Positions 17,824 to 27,278 of a DNA stretch of 64,000 bases are shown piece after piece. Position numbers and translations under genes: made by a program. Position 1 is the stretch's first letter, and the number at the start of each line of letters is the position of its first letter. The notes below the pieces were generated by a model, which was given only the letters and a program-made list of their open reading frames with translations, was not told the DNA's origin and ran no database searches. Source of the DNA: JAPPLB01 sp965206655 (lineage in GTDB: Bacteria; Acidobacteriota; Terriglobia; Bryobacterales; UBA6623). The stretch covers positions 1-64,000 of the forward strand of contig CBDBKC010000008.1 in NCBI GenBank assembly GCA_965206655.1. The letters are read 5' to 3'.

Positions 17824-17887
17824 GTTCGGACCGCTTACTGGCGTGCGCGGCTCGGCTGGGGGATGGTTGCCCGGTGTCGGAGGATTG
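17824..17887 (+). repeat. Dispersed SRAAR repeat, copy 3 (diverged)
   Basis: This stretch aligns over about 60 bp with 34735-34800: TTCG-ACCGCT, then GCGGCTCGGCTGG, GATG, GGTG and GGAGGATTG are shared, with substitutions between. The minus-strand frame across it reads SRAAHASKRSEP, against SRAARxNERC in the other copies. It lies between the DUF1080 gene and the amidohydrolase and is untranslated in the chosen start. Confidence 0.6.
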
Positions 17888-17911
17888 AGGCATGAGGATT
17901 GCAGCGTCAGG

Positions 17912-18622
17912 TTAGTCCAACTGGCGCACCCAGATGTTTCGGAAGCGTAGGGCGGTTTCCTCCACGTCCGGGTGGATGTGGTCCTGTAGTAAGAGCGGGC
18001 CCGGCTCGCAGACATGGCCGCCGAGGCCGCCCGGAGTAGGGCCTTTGAGCTCGAAGTCGTCCTGGATGAGAACGCCGTTGTGCAGGATGGTTACACGGCC
18101 CGGCTCGAGAAAATGTCCGCCGTAGCACTTCGGCGCGTGGAAGATGATGTCGTAGGTCTGCCACTGCTCCGGGGGACGGCCGGCGTTCACCGCCGGCGGC
18201 GACTGCCCGTAGATCGAACCCGCTGAGCCATCGGCGTAGGTCGGGTTGCGGTAAGAGTCGAGAACTTGAATCTCGTAGCGGCCCTGGATGTAGACGCCGC
18301 TGTTCCCGCGGGCTTGACCCTTGGCGTTACGCTGGTTGGGCGTCGAGAACTCGATGTGGATCTGGGCGCTGGAGAACTTGCGCTTCGTGTGAATATTCCC
18401 CGTGCCGGTGTTGCAGACGATCGCCCCGTTCTCCACCGCCCAGGTAGCCGCTTTGCCGTCCCTATGTGTCCACTCGGAAAGGTCGCTTCCGTCGAACAGC
18501 ACAACCGCATCGGATGGCGCCTTCCCCGGACCGCCTGGATCGACGGCCACGGGCTGCGGCGCTTCGGCGGCATAAGCGCAAACGGTCGCGAACAGAAGAA
18601 TCGACGTTGGGCTGCGTTTCAT
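17912..18622 (-). CDS. 3-keto-disaccharide hydrolase (DUF1080) family protein
   Basis: A 236-residue secreted protein (signal MKRSPTSILLFATVCAYAAE); a slightly longer start at 18640 is possible. The concanavalin-like DUF1080 domain shows VVLFDGSDLSEW, DFELK, GNSGVYIQGRYEIQVLDS and NWRQTYD-like QWQTYDIIFHAP, with C-terminal RFRNIWVRQL. Family members bind or hydrolyse glycans, including 3-keto-glycosides, in the periplasm. It lies upstream of the amidohydrolase gene on the same strand. Confidence 0.85.
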   Translation of the reverse strand: MKRSPTSILLFATVCAYAAEAPQPVAVDPGGPGKAPSDAVVLFDGSDLSEWTHRDGKAATWAVENGAIVCNTGTGNIHTKRKFSSAQIHIEFSTPNQRNAKGQARGNSGVYIQGRYEIQVLDSYRNPTYADGSAGSIYGQSPPAVNAGRPPEQWQTYDIIFHAPKCYGGHFLEPGRVTILHNGVLIQDDFELKGPTPGGLGGHVCEPGPLLLQDHIHPDVEETALRFRNIWVRQLD

Positions 18623-18640
18623 CAGTGCGGATGGTAGCAC

Positions 18641-18908
18641 CCGGCCTCTCTCTTCGCCAAGGAGGGAACGGCTGCTCTGAAATCATTGCACAAATCATTC
18701 GCCGGCTAGGACGACGAGCACTGCCGACAGGCTCCTCGGATACGCTCAGTCTTAGATTGTTCATGCGATCCGGATATCGCAACAGGTTTCCTGCGAACGA
18801 ACTCTAACCCTTTTTTTCCTTGAGACTTAGTCCTGCTTGTGGTCGCCTAGCAAAGGCGACACCGGAAGGGGCTCGCGGCACACTGAAGAGTACGTTTCCA
18901 GGCGCTCT
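18641..18908. other. Intergenic region
   Basis: About 270 bp with no gene. A small inverted repeat, GTCGCC/GGCGAC, lies at 18842-18860, and a T-rich run at about 18808-18818. These could be part of transcript ends for the minus-strand propeller gene, but no clean stem plus T-run is aligned. Confidence 0.35.
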
Positions 18909-20732
18909 CTACTGCTCCGGGATGAACTTGGCGGGCCAGTTCATCACGACTCTGACGGATGAATCCGCCGTAGCGGTGCCTTCGCCGGCGGCGGCAACCG
19001 GCTCCGTGACCAGAAACCGCTGGCCATCAAGGGAAACATCGTAGCTGCCTGCGCGAAGGGTCGGTCTGGCACGTTGAAACAAGCGCCTGGAATCCCCGAT
19101 CGAGAACTCTCCCCTGGTCGAGACCTCAACCGCCACGAGCGCATCTCCTGGCGCGACATAGAACAACTCGTTGCCGTCGCGACTCCAGTGGGGCCCTGCT
19201 CCGCCGTCCGTTGAGACCGTCGTTCGTCGGCCACCGCCAGGGAATGGTTGGACATAGACCTGGCCCTGGCCGGATTCATCGGAGACGTAGGCAACATGCC
19301 GCCCGTCGGGAGACAGTCGAGCACTTCTTTCATTCGCCGGAGTGTTCAAGAAAAGTCGCGGTTCCCAACTGTCATCTGACGTCGCACGCTCGAGATACCA
19401 CAAGTCGTAAAAGGTCTCGTCTCCGCGGGAACCATAAAGGATGAACCGGCCGTCGTGAGACCAGTCAAACGGGAACTCTTCGGCGGTTTCCGAGACGAGA
19501 GCGACGGCCGCGCTCGACCCATCCGTCTGGCTGAGATAGACGTCGCCGAAAGTGACGGGCTGTACGGAGCGGAATGCTACCTGCGTGCCATCGGATGACC
19601 AGATGGGAAGGTGGTCGTTTCCAGGTTGATCGCTCAACCGGATGCGAGTCTGGCGGATGAGATCGTAGGTCCAGACATCTCGGTTCCCTCCCTCGACGGC
19701 GGAATAGGCGACATGTCCCCCTTCCGGAGAAAGCTCGATATTGCCGAGGCCATCGGCAACGAGGTCGGTTCGGTCCACGACTGTCCCTGCGCGGTCGACC
19801 CAGGCCAGTCGTCGCGGGCCCACGTCACGTGCAGCACCGTAGGCCAGCACGCCGGAGGCGGATGTGGAGAACCCATAGAAACCCGCGTTTCCAGCGAACG
19901 GTGGAGCAATAGGCAGCGCGACGGCGCCATCCGAAAACTCCGACCGCGACGCGTCGAACGGCTGAGCCATCAGTGTGGCCTCTCGAACGAATAGTACAAA
20001 TCCCGCGTTGGCCCGAGAGCCGCTCGGCACATAGATGGCATTGGACGCGTCAGGCAGTAGACGGCGAGGGAACTCCCCGCCGAGCGAGCCGAGATGGATA
20101 CCTGACGTCTCGGGTGAAGTGCCACTGACCTGGTATAGAAAATGCCGACCGTCGGGCAGCAGATGAGGAAAGCGGTGGGATTCGGCTTCGTCGCCCACTT
20201 CTGTGACCGCGACAGGATCACCGCCCGATTCCGTGACGCTGTAAACCTGACCGAACGGAACCGGTGAGAAGAGAATTGTGCCGTCGTCGCCCCAGGATCC
20301 GCCGCGACCGTCGAGGGCCTCAGCGATGGTTTGGGAAGGCCCTCCGGCCAGCGCGACCTTCCTCAGTTTCTGATCGGCGAAGAACCCGATCTCGGTGCTG
20401 TCGGGAGACCAGAACGGATAACGTGCGGCATCGGTCCCGGAGAACTCTCGCCACTCCACAGAGTCCATCGAGCGCACCCACAGCGAACCCGGCGGCATCA
20501 CTGACATGACCAAATGACGGCCGTCGGGCGATACGCTGAGCTGCCCAGGCCGTACACCCGCTGGCGGAGCGGCGTCCAACTCCACCACCGGCTGGCTGGG
20601 CGGCGGCGTCTCCCGGAAATGGAGAATCGCGAGGGCCAGCAGGGCGAGCGTGGCAACCCCGGCAATAGCATGCAGCACCCGCTCTTTGCTGCGCGCCATC
20701 ACGACCGAGTCAGGCGGAAGCGTTTTGAGCAC
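18909..20732 (-). CDS. PD40/TolB-like propeller protein, partner of kinase
   Basis: A 607-residue protein starting at a GTG (20732) that overlaps the kinase stop, or at ATG 20699. A single membrane helix (VLHAIAGVATLALLALAILHF, about residues 19-39) precedes a large extracytoplasmic propeller with PD40 blades (QLSVSPDGRHLVMSV, FWSPDSTEIGFFAD, LSPDGRHVAYVSDESG). In many acidobacterial genomes kinase and propeller are one polypeptide; here they sit in two frames with a 23-bp overlap. Either a frameshift broke the gene or the two are made by translational coupling. Confidence 0.8.
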   Translation of the reverse strand: MLKTLPPDSVVMARSKERVLHAIAGVATLALLALAILHFRETPPPSQPVVELDAAPPAGVRPGQLSVSPDGRHLVMSVMPPGSLWVRSMDSVEWREFSGTDAARYPFWSPDSTEIGFFADQKLRKVALAGGPSQTIAEALDGRGGSWGDDGTILFSPVPFGQVYSVTESGGDPVAVTEVGDEAESHRFPHLLPDGRHFLYQVSGTSPETSGIHLGSLGGEFPRRLLPDASNAIYVPSGSRANAGFVLFVREATLMAQPFDASRSEFSDGAVALPIAPPFAGNAGFYGFSTSASGVLAYGAARDVGPRRLAWVDRAGTVVDRTDLVADGLGNIELSPEGGHVAYSAVEGGNRDVWTYDLIRQTRIRLSDQPGNDHLPIWSSDGTQVAFRSVQPVTFGDVYLSQTDGSSAAVALVSETAEEFPFDWSHDGRFILYGSRGDETFYDLWYLERATSDDSWEPRLFLNTPANERSARLSPDGRHVAYVSDESGQGQVYVQPFPGGGRRTTVSTDGGAGPHWSRDGNELFYVAPGDALVAVEVSTRGEFSIGDSRRLFQRARPTLRAGSYDVSLDGQRFLVTEPVAAAGEGTATADSSVRVVMNWPAKFIPEQ

Positions 20733-21624
20733 GGTTCAGGGTCTGACCCGCCATGGCCTGGACGGCGCCCGTCATGTGTGTCGTTCTTAGTGTCGTGGAG
20801 CGGCCCGACCTCAGCTTGTCTTGCAGGTTACGCAGATCAACCGTAACCTCGCTCGCGTGTTGATAACGGTTGTCAGCCTCTTTCTCCAGGCACTTGCCGA
20901 CAGCGAACTCCAACTCAACCGGCACACCGGTGCGTAACCCGGTCAGCGGCGCAGGTTCTTCGTGAACGATCTCATAGAGCAGAGCCTGGTCATACTGCCC
21001 TTGGAAGGGGCGTTGCCCGGAAACCATCTCATAGATGACACAGCCCAGCGACCAGAGATCCGAGCGGCTATCGACCTCCATGCCCTGTGCCTGCTCGGGC
21101 GACATGTATGCAACTGTGCCCATCGTCTGGTCGGCCTTCGTGAGGCGAGAAGCTTCAGTCAACCGGGCCAAACCGAAATCCATGATCGTGGCGCGGCCTT
21201 TGGCATCGACCATCACGTTCGCCGGCTTGATGTCCCGATGTACGACACCCTTTTCATGGGCGGCTTCCAAGCCCTCGGCGACCTGGCGACCGATGTCGAG
21301 CGCTTCCTTAAGAGGTAGTGGCCCGCGTTCGATGCGTGCTTCCAGCGATTCCCCTTCGATGAATGCCATCGAGAGGAACGTTTTGCCATCCGCGTCGCCG
21401 ATCTCGTGAACCGGACAGATGTTGGGGTGATGCAGTCCCGCTGCTGCCTTAGCCTCGCGCAGGAACCGCGCCTTGGCCTCTTCGTCGTTGAGTAAATGCG
21501 CCGCCAGGAACTTCAACGCAACCGTGCGTTCGAGCTTTGTGTCCTCGGCCTTGTAGACAACCCCCATCCCGCCCTCACCGAGCTTCTCAGTGATCTTGTA
21601 ATGGGAGATGGTCTGACCGATCAA
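20710..21624 (-). CDS. Ser/Thr protein kinase, PknB type, catalytic part
   Basis: A 304-residue protein with a complete Hanks-type kinase domain: glycine loop GEGGMG at 16-21, ATP-binding Lys38, HRD 129-131 followed by KPANVMV, DFG 149-151, and activation-segment MGTVAYMSPEQAQG. It ends with a short basic juxtamembrane segment and stops where, in related acidobacterial proteins, the membrane helix begins. That helix and the propeller continue in another frame (next gene). The kinase domain itself looks active. Confidence 0.88.
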   Translation of the reverse strand: MIGQTISHYKITEKLGEGGMGVVYKAEDTKLERTVALKFLAAHLLNDEEAKARFLREAKAAAGLHHPNICPVHEIGDADGKTFLSMAFIEGESLEARIERGPLPLKEALDIGRQVAEGLEAAHEKGVVHRDIKPANVMVDAKGRATIMDFGLARLTEASRLTKADQTMGTVAYMSPEQAQGMEVDSRSDLWSLGCVIYEMVSGQRPFQGQYDQALLYEIVHEEPAPLTGLRTGVPVELEFAVGKCLEKEADNRYQHASEVTVDLRNLQDKLRSGRSTTLRTTHMTGAVQAMAGQTLNRAQNASA

Positions 21625-21928
21625 GACGGTCCAATTCTACCTCTTTACGGATTACTGTCGCGAACAACCGATGTCATGAGCAGACAGTTTTTTTCGCCTA
21701 TGACCTTGCGCTCCGGCGGTTTGCGACTCCCTCCGACGAGGTTCCGGCGCGGTCCATCGGACACTTGTTCATGCGAAATGCGTTTCTCATTGAGCTATTC
21801 GGTCCGATTCAAGACGGCCACGATTTGGTGAGCGGTCTGAGGAATCTTTCTCTTGTAGCTCGCCGAATCGAGGAAGGCTCGCTATCATGTTTACGAGCCT
21901 CAACCGAGCCGCAGGAGTCGGAGGCAAC
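21625..21928. other. Divergent intergenic region
   Basis: About 300 bp between the minus-strand kinase and the plus-strand DUF1501 gene. It must contain two promoters, but no box pair stands out. A run of eight T's at about 21680 and GGAGG just upstream of 21929 are the only clear signals. No gene seen. Confidence 0.4.
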
Positions 21929-23371
21929 ATGGAAACGCTATCTCGCCGCGGAATTCTGGAACTTACGTCGCTGGGCTTCGGCCGCGTCGTCCTGTCGCAT
22001 CTGCTCGCCGAGAATGGTGGCGCGGCCCCTTCCCCCGACGCGTCCGTGCCGATCTACAACAACCTCCACGCGCGCCCGGGCCATTTTCCCGGGCAAGCGA
22101 AGGCGGTCATCCAGCTCATCCAAAACGGCGGCCCCAGCCAGATGGATCTGTTCGATCCGAAACCGATGCTGGCGAAATATGCCGGTCAGCCGCATCCGGA
22201 TGGCGTCGAGATCCACCAGCCGGGCAACAAGAACACCCTACTGCCCACGCCGTTCGAGTTCCGCAAGCACGGCCAATGCGGCATGGACGTTTCCGAAGTC
22301 CTGCCTCAGCAGGCCGAGATCGTCGACAAACTTTGCTTCATCCGCTCGATGCACACCGAGCACAACAACCACCTCGAAGGGTTGAATGTGCTGCTGACCT
22401 GCAAGATCTTCCCCGGCCGCCCCGTGATGGGCTCCTGGATCAGCTACGCGCTCGGAACCGAGAACCAGAACCTGCCCGCCTACGTTGTGCTCAGGGACCC
22501 GAAGGGCTATACGATCGGCGGGAAGCAACTCTGGGCGAACGGCTATCTACCGGCTCTCTACCAAGGCGTTGAGTTCAATATGGCGGGTTCGCCGGTGCAT
22601 CATCTGGAGCCGGCTGATCCGCTGCCTCCCGGCGTGCAACGCGGCAACCTGGACTACCTTGCGCGACTGAATGCGTTGCACCGCGAGGACCGCCCTGGCG
22701 AATCGGAGCTCGAATCGCGCATCGAAAATTTTGAGCTCGCCGCCCGCATGCAAGTCGAGGCTACGGATGTGCTCGACATCAAGAACGAATCGGCCGCGAT
22801 GCGCAAACTCTACGGCGTTGACGATCCTGTCCGGGGCAGCTACGGTATGCGCTGCCTGATGGCGCGCCGGCTGGTGGAGGCCGGCGTGCGGTTCGTCCAA
22901 GTCACGACGAAGCCCGGCCAGCCTTGGGACCACCACAGCAAGATCAAGCAAGGGCTTCCGGTCATTTCCACGGAAACCGATCAAGGCGCCGCGGCGCTCA
23001 TCAAGGACCTCGAAGAGCGAGGCCTGCTCGACAGCACGATCGTGATGTGGGCGGGTGAATTCGGACGGCTTCCCACGACGCAGGGCGAAGGCGGACGCGA
23101 TCACAATCGCAATGCGTTCACGCTTTGGTTCGCCGGCGGCGGCTTCAAGCCTGGCTTCATTTACGGCGAGACCGACGACTTCGGATACAAGTCGGTCGTT
23201 GATCGCGTGAGCGTGCCGGACATGATCGCGACCGTCCTGCACCAGCTTGGACTCGACCACCGCAAGACGCAGTATCCCCATGGGGGCCGCATGGAAACGC
23301 CTTCGGACGTAACCGTTACCGGCGCGCGCGTTATCGGCGACTTACTGTCGAACGAGGTATACGCGACGTGA
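21929..23371 (+). CDS. DUF1501 domain protein, second copy
   Basis: A 480-residue paralogue of the protein at 4896-6308. The start at 21929 is preferred because GGAGG lies close upstream; an earlier ATG at 21887 adds 14 residues. Motifs: IQNGGPSQMDLFDPKP, HTEHNNHLEGLNVLLT, VVLRDPKG, WAGEFGRLPTTQGEGGRDHNRNAF and FAGGGFKPGFIYGETDDFGY. The N-terminal METLSRRGILELTSLGFGRVVL has an RR pair typical of a degenerate Tat signal. Its stop overlaps the start of the next gene by four bases. Confidence 0.9.
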   Translation: METLSRRGILELTSLGFGRVVLSHLLAENGGAAPSPDASVPIYNNLHARPGHFPGQAKAVIQLIQNGGPSQMDLFDPKPMLAKYAGQPHPDGVEIHQPGNKNTLLPTPFEFRKHGQCGMDVSEVLPQQAEIVDKLCFIRSMHTEHNNHLEGLNVLLTCKIFPGRPVMGSWISYALGTENQNLPAYVVLRDPKGYTIGGKQLWANGYLPALYQGVEFNMAGSPVHHLEPADPLPPGVQRGNLDYLARLNALHREDRPGESELESRIENFELAARMQVEATDVLDIKNESAAMRKLYGVDDPVRGSYGMRCLMARRLVEAGVRFVQVTTKPGQPWDHHSKIKQGLPVISTETDQGAAALIKDLEERGLLDSTIVMWAGEFGRLPTTQGEGGRDHNRNAFTLWFAGGGFKPGFIYGETDDFGYKSVVDRVSVPDMIATVLHQLGLDHRKTQYPHGGRMETPSDVTVTGARVIGDLLSNEVYAT

Positions 23372-26346
23372 GTTCAATGCGCCGCAGGCTCGGCGTCCCC
23401 TGGGCGCGGTTGATGTGGACCACCTTTCTCACGGCGGCCCTTTGCGTTCAGAGCGTGGCGGCCGCCCCGACGTTCGAGAAGGACGTGCTGCCGATTTTTT
23501 CGACTTACTGCTTCACGTGTCACGGCAAGAGTTCACCGGAACTTGGGCTCGACCTGCGAACCGCCGCATCCGTTCTGCGAGGCAGCCACAACGGAGAGGT
23601 CATTGCGAAGGGCTCGCCGGAAGACAGCCGCCTTTTCCAGAAAGTTTCGAAGCATCTGATGCCGCCCCCGGCTTTCGACAGCACTGTGCCCGAGGGGGAT
23701 GTCGAGACCATTCGACGCTGGATCGAGAGCGGTGCGCAATCGGAAGCGAAAGGCGAGATCCCCGAGGCCGCGCGCCGTCAGATCAGCCGCTTCGAAACAG
23801 AAATCCAGCCGATCTTCACCGCCAATTGCACCGCGTGTCACAGCGGTGAGTCCCCGCAGTCCGAACTGAGCCTCACCTCGCTCGCCACCCTGCTCAGAGG
23901 AGGCAAGCACGGCCCTGTCATCGCCGAAGGCTTCTCCGATAAGAGCGTCCTGATTCGCCAGCTTCAAAGCGGCGCCATGCCTCCGCCGGGCGCCGGCAAA
24001 GCTCTGGACAAAAGCCAAGTCGAGCTCATCCGCACGTGGATCGACGAGGGCAAGTTCGCGGATTACGTTCAGGTCGAGACTTCGCTCGATCGCGGCTTCA
24101 CCGAAGCCGAGGCCCCGGAGATCACGGCCGAAGATCGCCGCTCGTGGGCTTTCCAGAAACCCGTTGCCGGGCCGCCTCCTACGGTCCAGAGCAAAGAGCG
24201 GGTACGAACACCCATCGATTCGTTTGTCCTCGCCAAGCTCGAAAGTCGCGGGCTGATGCTCTCACCAGCGGCTTCCCGCCAAACCCTGCTTCGTCGCGCC
24301 TACTTCGATCTATGGGGCCTGCCTCCCACACCGGAACAATCCGCCGCGTTCCTCAATGACGCTCGCCCCGACGCCTACGAACGTCTTATTGAGCGCCTGC
24401 TCGCGTCTCCTAACTATGGTCAGCGGTGGGGCCGGTTTTGGCTTGACGCGGTCGGTTATGTCGATACGACGGGGAAGGACTTCCAGTCCGATAAAGTTCA
24501 GCTCGCCGAGGGCATGTGGCGCTATCGCGACTACGTTATCGACGCGTTCAACAAAGACAAACCCTGGGACCGCTTCCTCACTGAACAACTCGCCGGAGAC
24601 GAACTCGTTCATTGGCGGAACGCCGAGCAATATACGCCCGAGATGATCGAGTCCCTCGTAGCCACCGGCTACCTGCGCACCCTGCTTGACGTCACGAACG
24701 AAGACATTTCCGATCGGCCGTCCGACCGCTACGACGCGTTGTTCGCTCTGCTCGATAAGGTTTCGTCCAGCGCGCTTGGACTTACGCTCACATGCGCACG
24801 CTGCCACACGCATAAGTTCGACCCGATTCCGCAGCGGGACTACTACCGGTTCCTGTCGCTGTTTACCGCGGCCTATAACCCTTCCGCCTGGATCCAGCCC
24901 AAAAAACGCCTGCTCTACACCGTCTCGACTCCGGAAAAAGAAGAGATCGAGAAACACAACGAAACTGTCGACGCCGAGGTCGAGAAGCTCACCGAGCAGA
25001 TGAACGACGTCCGAGCGCCGTACCGCGAAAGCCTGCTCAACGAGAAACTCGCGCAACTTCCCGAAACCATCCGGGCCGACATCAGGCTTGCTGTCGAAAT
25101 CGAGGAGAAAACCCGAGACGAAGTCCAAAAGTACCTTGTCAAGAAGTTCGGCAAGCTCGTTGAAATCAGCGACGACGAACTCGACGCCACCATCAGCGGC
25201 GATCACGAAGAGGCCCTCGGCCGTCTGAAGGCCCGCATCAAAACGTGGGACGGTTACCGCCGCGATCTCCACCAGATTCAGTCTCTGTGGGATGGCGATG
25301 GCATGCCCACCATCCGCCTCCTACAGCGAGGCAGCGTCGAATCTCCCGGCCCGAAGGTGACCCCTGGCTTCATTACGGTCTTGTGCGAGGCGGATGAGGA
25401 CTGCGCGTCGAAGCCCTCACCGCGGCGTGTCGGCGCCACCAGCGGCCACCGTCTCGCGCTCGCGGAGTGGCTCACCAGCGCTGAGCATCCGCTTGCAGCG
25501 CGCGTCATCGTCAATCGCATTTGGCAGCACCACTTCGGCACGGGCATCGTGGCCACTCCCGGTAACTTCGGGGCCACTGGTTCGCCGCCCTCTCACCCCG
25601 AGCTACTCGATTGGCTGGCTGTCGATTTCATGAAGCACGGCTGGAAAGCGAAACGGCTCCACAAGATGATCATGATGTCGGACGTCTACCGGCAATCCTC
25701 ACGCCGCATCGATAACCCTGGGCACGAACGAGCCAACGCCGAAGACCCGGGAAACACTTTGCTTTGGCGTTCGCCCCTCCGGAGGCTGGAGGCCGAGGCC
25801 CTGCGCGACTCGATTCTTGCTGTCGCCGGCCGTCTCGATACGACTCTGGGCGGCCCGCCCGTTGGTCTCACCGCCCGCCCCGACGGCCTGCAAGTCGTCT
25901 CCGAAACCGCCTCGGAAGCCGCAACCACGCGCCGTAGCGCTTACCTTGTAGCGCGGCGAACGTGGCCCTTGACCTTCCTCGCCGTCTTCGACTTTCCGAT
26001 CATCGATACCGCCTGTGCCCGGCGCGTACCCTCGGCGACGCCGCTCCAATCGCTGACGATGATGAATAGCAAGTTCGTTATGCACAATGCCCGCGAAGCC
26101 GCACGCCGCGCCATCAGCCTTGCAGGCGAAGACGCTGAGCCGGAAAAGATCATCCAAGAAACGTACACGTTACTTCTCACCCGCGAGCCTTCCAGCGAGG
26201 AGATCGGGCTCGCTCTCGGTCACCTCGATTCCCAACGACGGCTTTACGCGCGCGCCAACGCCTCATTGGAGGAGGCGTTCAGCAAGTCCCTCGAAAACTT
26301 TGTCCACATGATCATGAGTTCGAACGAGTTTTTGTACGTCGACTAG
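23368..26346 (+). CDS. Double-PSCyt1, DUF1549-DUF1553 cytochrome-like protein
   Basis: A 992-residue exported protein, starting at GTG 23368 with GTGA overlap to DUF1501 (an ATG at 23377 is possible). The N-terminal membrane/signal region ends near VAAAP. Two tandem PSCyt1 domains follow, with haem motifs CFTCH (48-52) and CTACH (154-158), then DUF1549 (CARCHTHKFDPIPQRDYY) and DUF1553 (LAARVIVNRIWQHHFG). The paralogue at 6318 has a single PSCyt1 domain and the opposite gene order. Function unproven; secreted redox or glycan role assumed. Confidence 0.9.
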   Translation: MSSMRRRLGVPWARLMWTTFLTAALCVQSVAAAPTFEKDVLPIFSTYCFTCHGKSSPELGLDLRTAASVLRGSHNGEVIAKGSPEDSRLFQKVSKHLMPPPAFDSTVPEGDVETIRRWIESGAQSEAKGEIPEAARRQISRFETEIQPIFTANCTACHSGESPQSELSLTSLATLLRGGKHGPVIAEGFSDKSVLIRQLQSGAMPPPGAGKALDKSQVELIRTWIDEGKFADYVQVETSLDRGFTEAEAPEITAEDRRSWAFQKPVAGPPPTVQSKERVRTPIDSFVLAKLESRGLMLSPAASRQTLLRRAYFDLWGLPPTPEQSAAFLNDARPDAYERLIERLLASPNYGQRWGRFWLDAVGYVDTTGKDFQSDKVQLAEGMWRYRDYVIDAFNKDKPWDRFLTEQLAGDELVHWRNAEQYTPEMIESLVATGYLRTLLDVTNEDISDRPSDRYDALFALLDKVSSSALGLTLTCARCHTHKFDPIPQRDYYRFLSLFTAAYNPSAWIQPKKRLLYTVSTPEKEEIEKHNETVDAEVEKLTEQMNDVRAPYRESLLNEKLAQLPETIRADIRLAVEIEEKTRDEVQKYLVKKFGKLVEISDDELDATISGDHEEALGRLKARIKTWDGYRRDLHQIQSLWDGDGMPTIRLLQRGSVESPGPKVTPGFITVLCEADEDCASKPSPRRVGATSGHRLALAEWLTSAEHPLAARVIVNRIWQHHFGTGIVATPGNFGATGSPPSHPELLDWLAVDFMKHGWKAKRLHKMIMMSDVYRQSSRRIDNPGHERANAEDPGNTLLWRSPLRRLEAEALRDSILAVAGRLDTTLGGPPVGLTARPDGLQVVSETASEAATTRRSAYLVARRTWPLTFLAVFDFPIIDTACARRVPSATPLQSLTMMNSKFVMHNAREAARRAISLAGEDAEPEKIIQETYTLLLTREPSSEEIGLALGHLDSQRRLYARANASLEEAFSKSLENFVHMIMSSNEFLYVD

Positions 26347-26399
26347 GTTCGGCACCCGCCCCGAAAGAGGAATGTAGGGGCACGGAAACTTATCGCGAG

Positions 26400-27194
26400 C
26401 TACAGCTTGAACAACTCGCGAAGGCGCTTCGTTTGGGCGCGGCTGACGGGGATCTCAGTGCGCTTCTTATCGCTCATGCGCAGTTGGTAGCTTGACTTGA
26501 ACCAAGGGATGACTTCCTGGATCTTATCGATGTTGACAAGGTAGGAACGGTGAGGACGCCAGAAGGTAGCAGGATCGAGGTTGGACTGTAGCTCCTCAAT
26601 CGTCTTGTAGTTTGACTGCCCTTCGATGTGGGTCGAGACAATTCTGATCAAGCCGTCCTGAATGCCCGCGTAAATCATGTCGGCGGTGTCCACGAGGAAC
26701 ATGCGGTTGTTGCTCCGGAGGAGGACCTTGGTAGGTTGACGTAAGCCGCTCCTGATCTGGGCAAGCAACGACTCGACTTGGGTTCTCTCTTGAGCGGGGG
26801 AGTCGAGGAGTTTGTGGGCGCGCTCGATGGAGACAGCGAGCCGCTCTTTCTCGATGGGTTTGAGCAAGTAGTCGACGGCGTTGACTTCGAAAGCCTGGAC
26901 GGCGTATTGGTCGTAGGCGGTGGCGAAGATGAAGTGGGGCATCTCTCCTCCGGCGCCGGCCAGTTCGCGGACCACTTCCAAGCCGTTCAGTCCGGGCATC
27001 TGGACGTCCATGAAGACGATGTCCGGCCGTTTCTGCTCGATCAATTGAAGCGCTTCGAGGCCGTCACCGGCGGCGCCGACGACTTCAAGCGCAGGGAAAG
27101 ACTTCAGCAAGAATGCCAGCTCGTCGCGCGCCAGTTGCTCATCGTCGACGATGAGCGCGGTAAGCGTTTCAGCGGCATTTGAGGCGTCGCGCAT
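26400..27194 (-). CDS. LytTR-family response regulator
   Basis: A 264-residue two-component regulator. The receiver domain (residues 13-130) has the acidic pair D17/D18, phospho-acceptor Asp63 in FMDVQMPG and Lys112 in DYLLKPIEKERL. A linker leads to a LytTR DNA-binding domain with RSNNRMFLVDTADMIYAGIQDGLIRI and WRPHRSYLVNIDKI. No sensor kinase lies next to it in this window, so the cognate sensor is probably elsewhere. Target genes unknown. Confidence 0.93.
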   Translation of the reverse strand: MRDASNAAETLTALIVDDEQLARDELAFLLKSFPALEVVGAAGDGLEALQLIEQKRPDIVFMDVQMPGLNGLEVVRELAGAGGEMPHFIFATAYDQYAVQAFEVNAVDYLLKPIEKERLAVSIERAHKLLDSPAQERTQVESLLAQIRSGLRQPTKVLLRSNNRMFLVDTADMIYAGIQDGLIRIVSTHIEGQSNYKTIEELQSNLDPATFWRPHRSYLVNIDKIQEVIPWFKSSYQLRMSDKKRTEIPVSRAQTKRLRELFKL

Positions 27195-27278
27195 CCTTTC
27201 AACACTGTACGCAGGGCGAGGTCAGGCCGTCCAGCCTCTGTTTGTTTCCCGCGGGCCAACGGAGCTTCACGGCGGTCA

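Noticed and set aside
24310..25272. A 320-codon minus-strand frame inside the second DUF1553 gene
   Set aside because: Antisense shadow of a well-supported gene; no start signal and no family resemblance.
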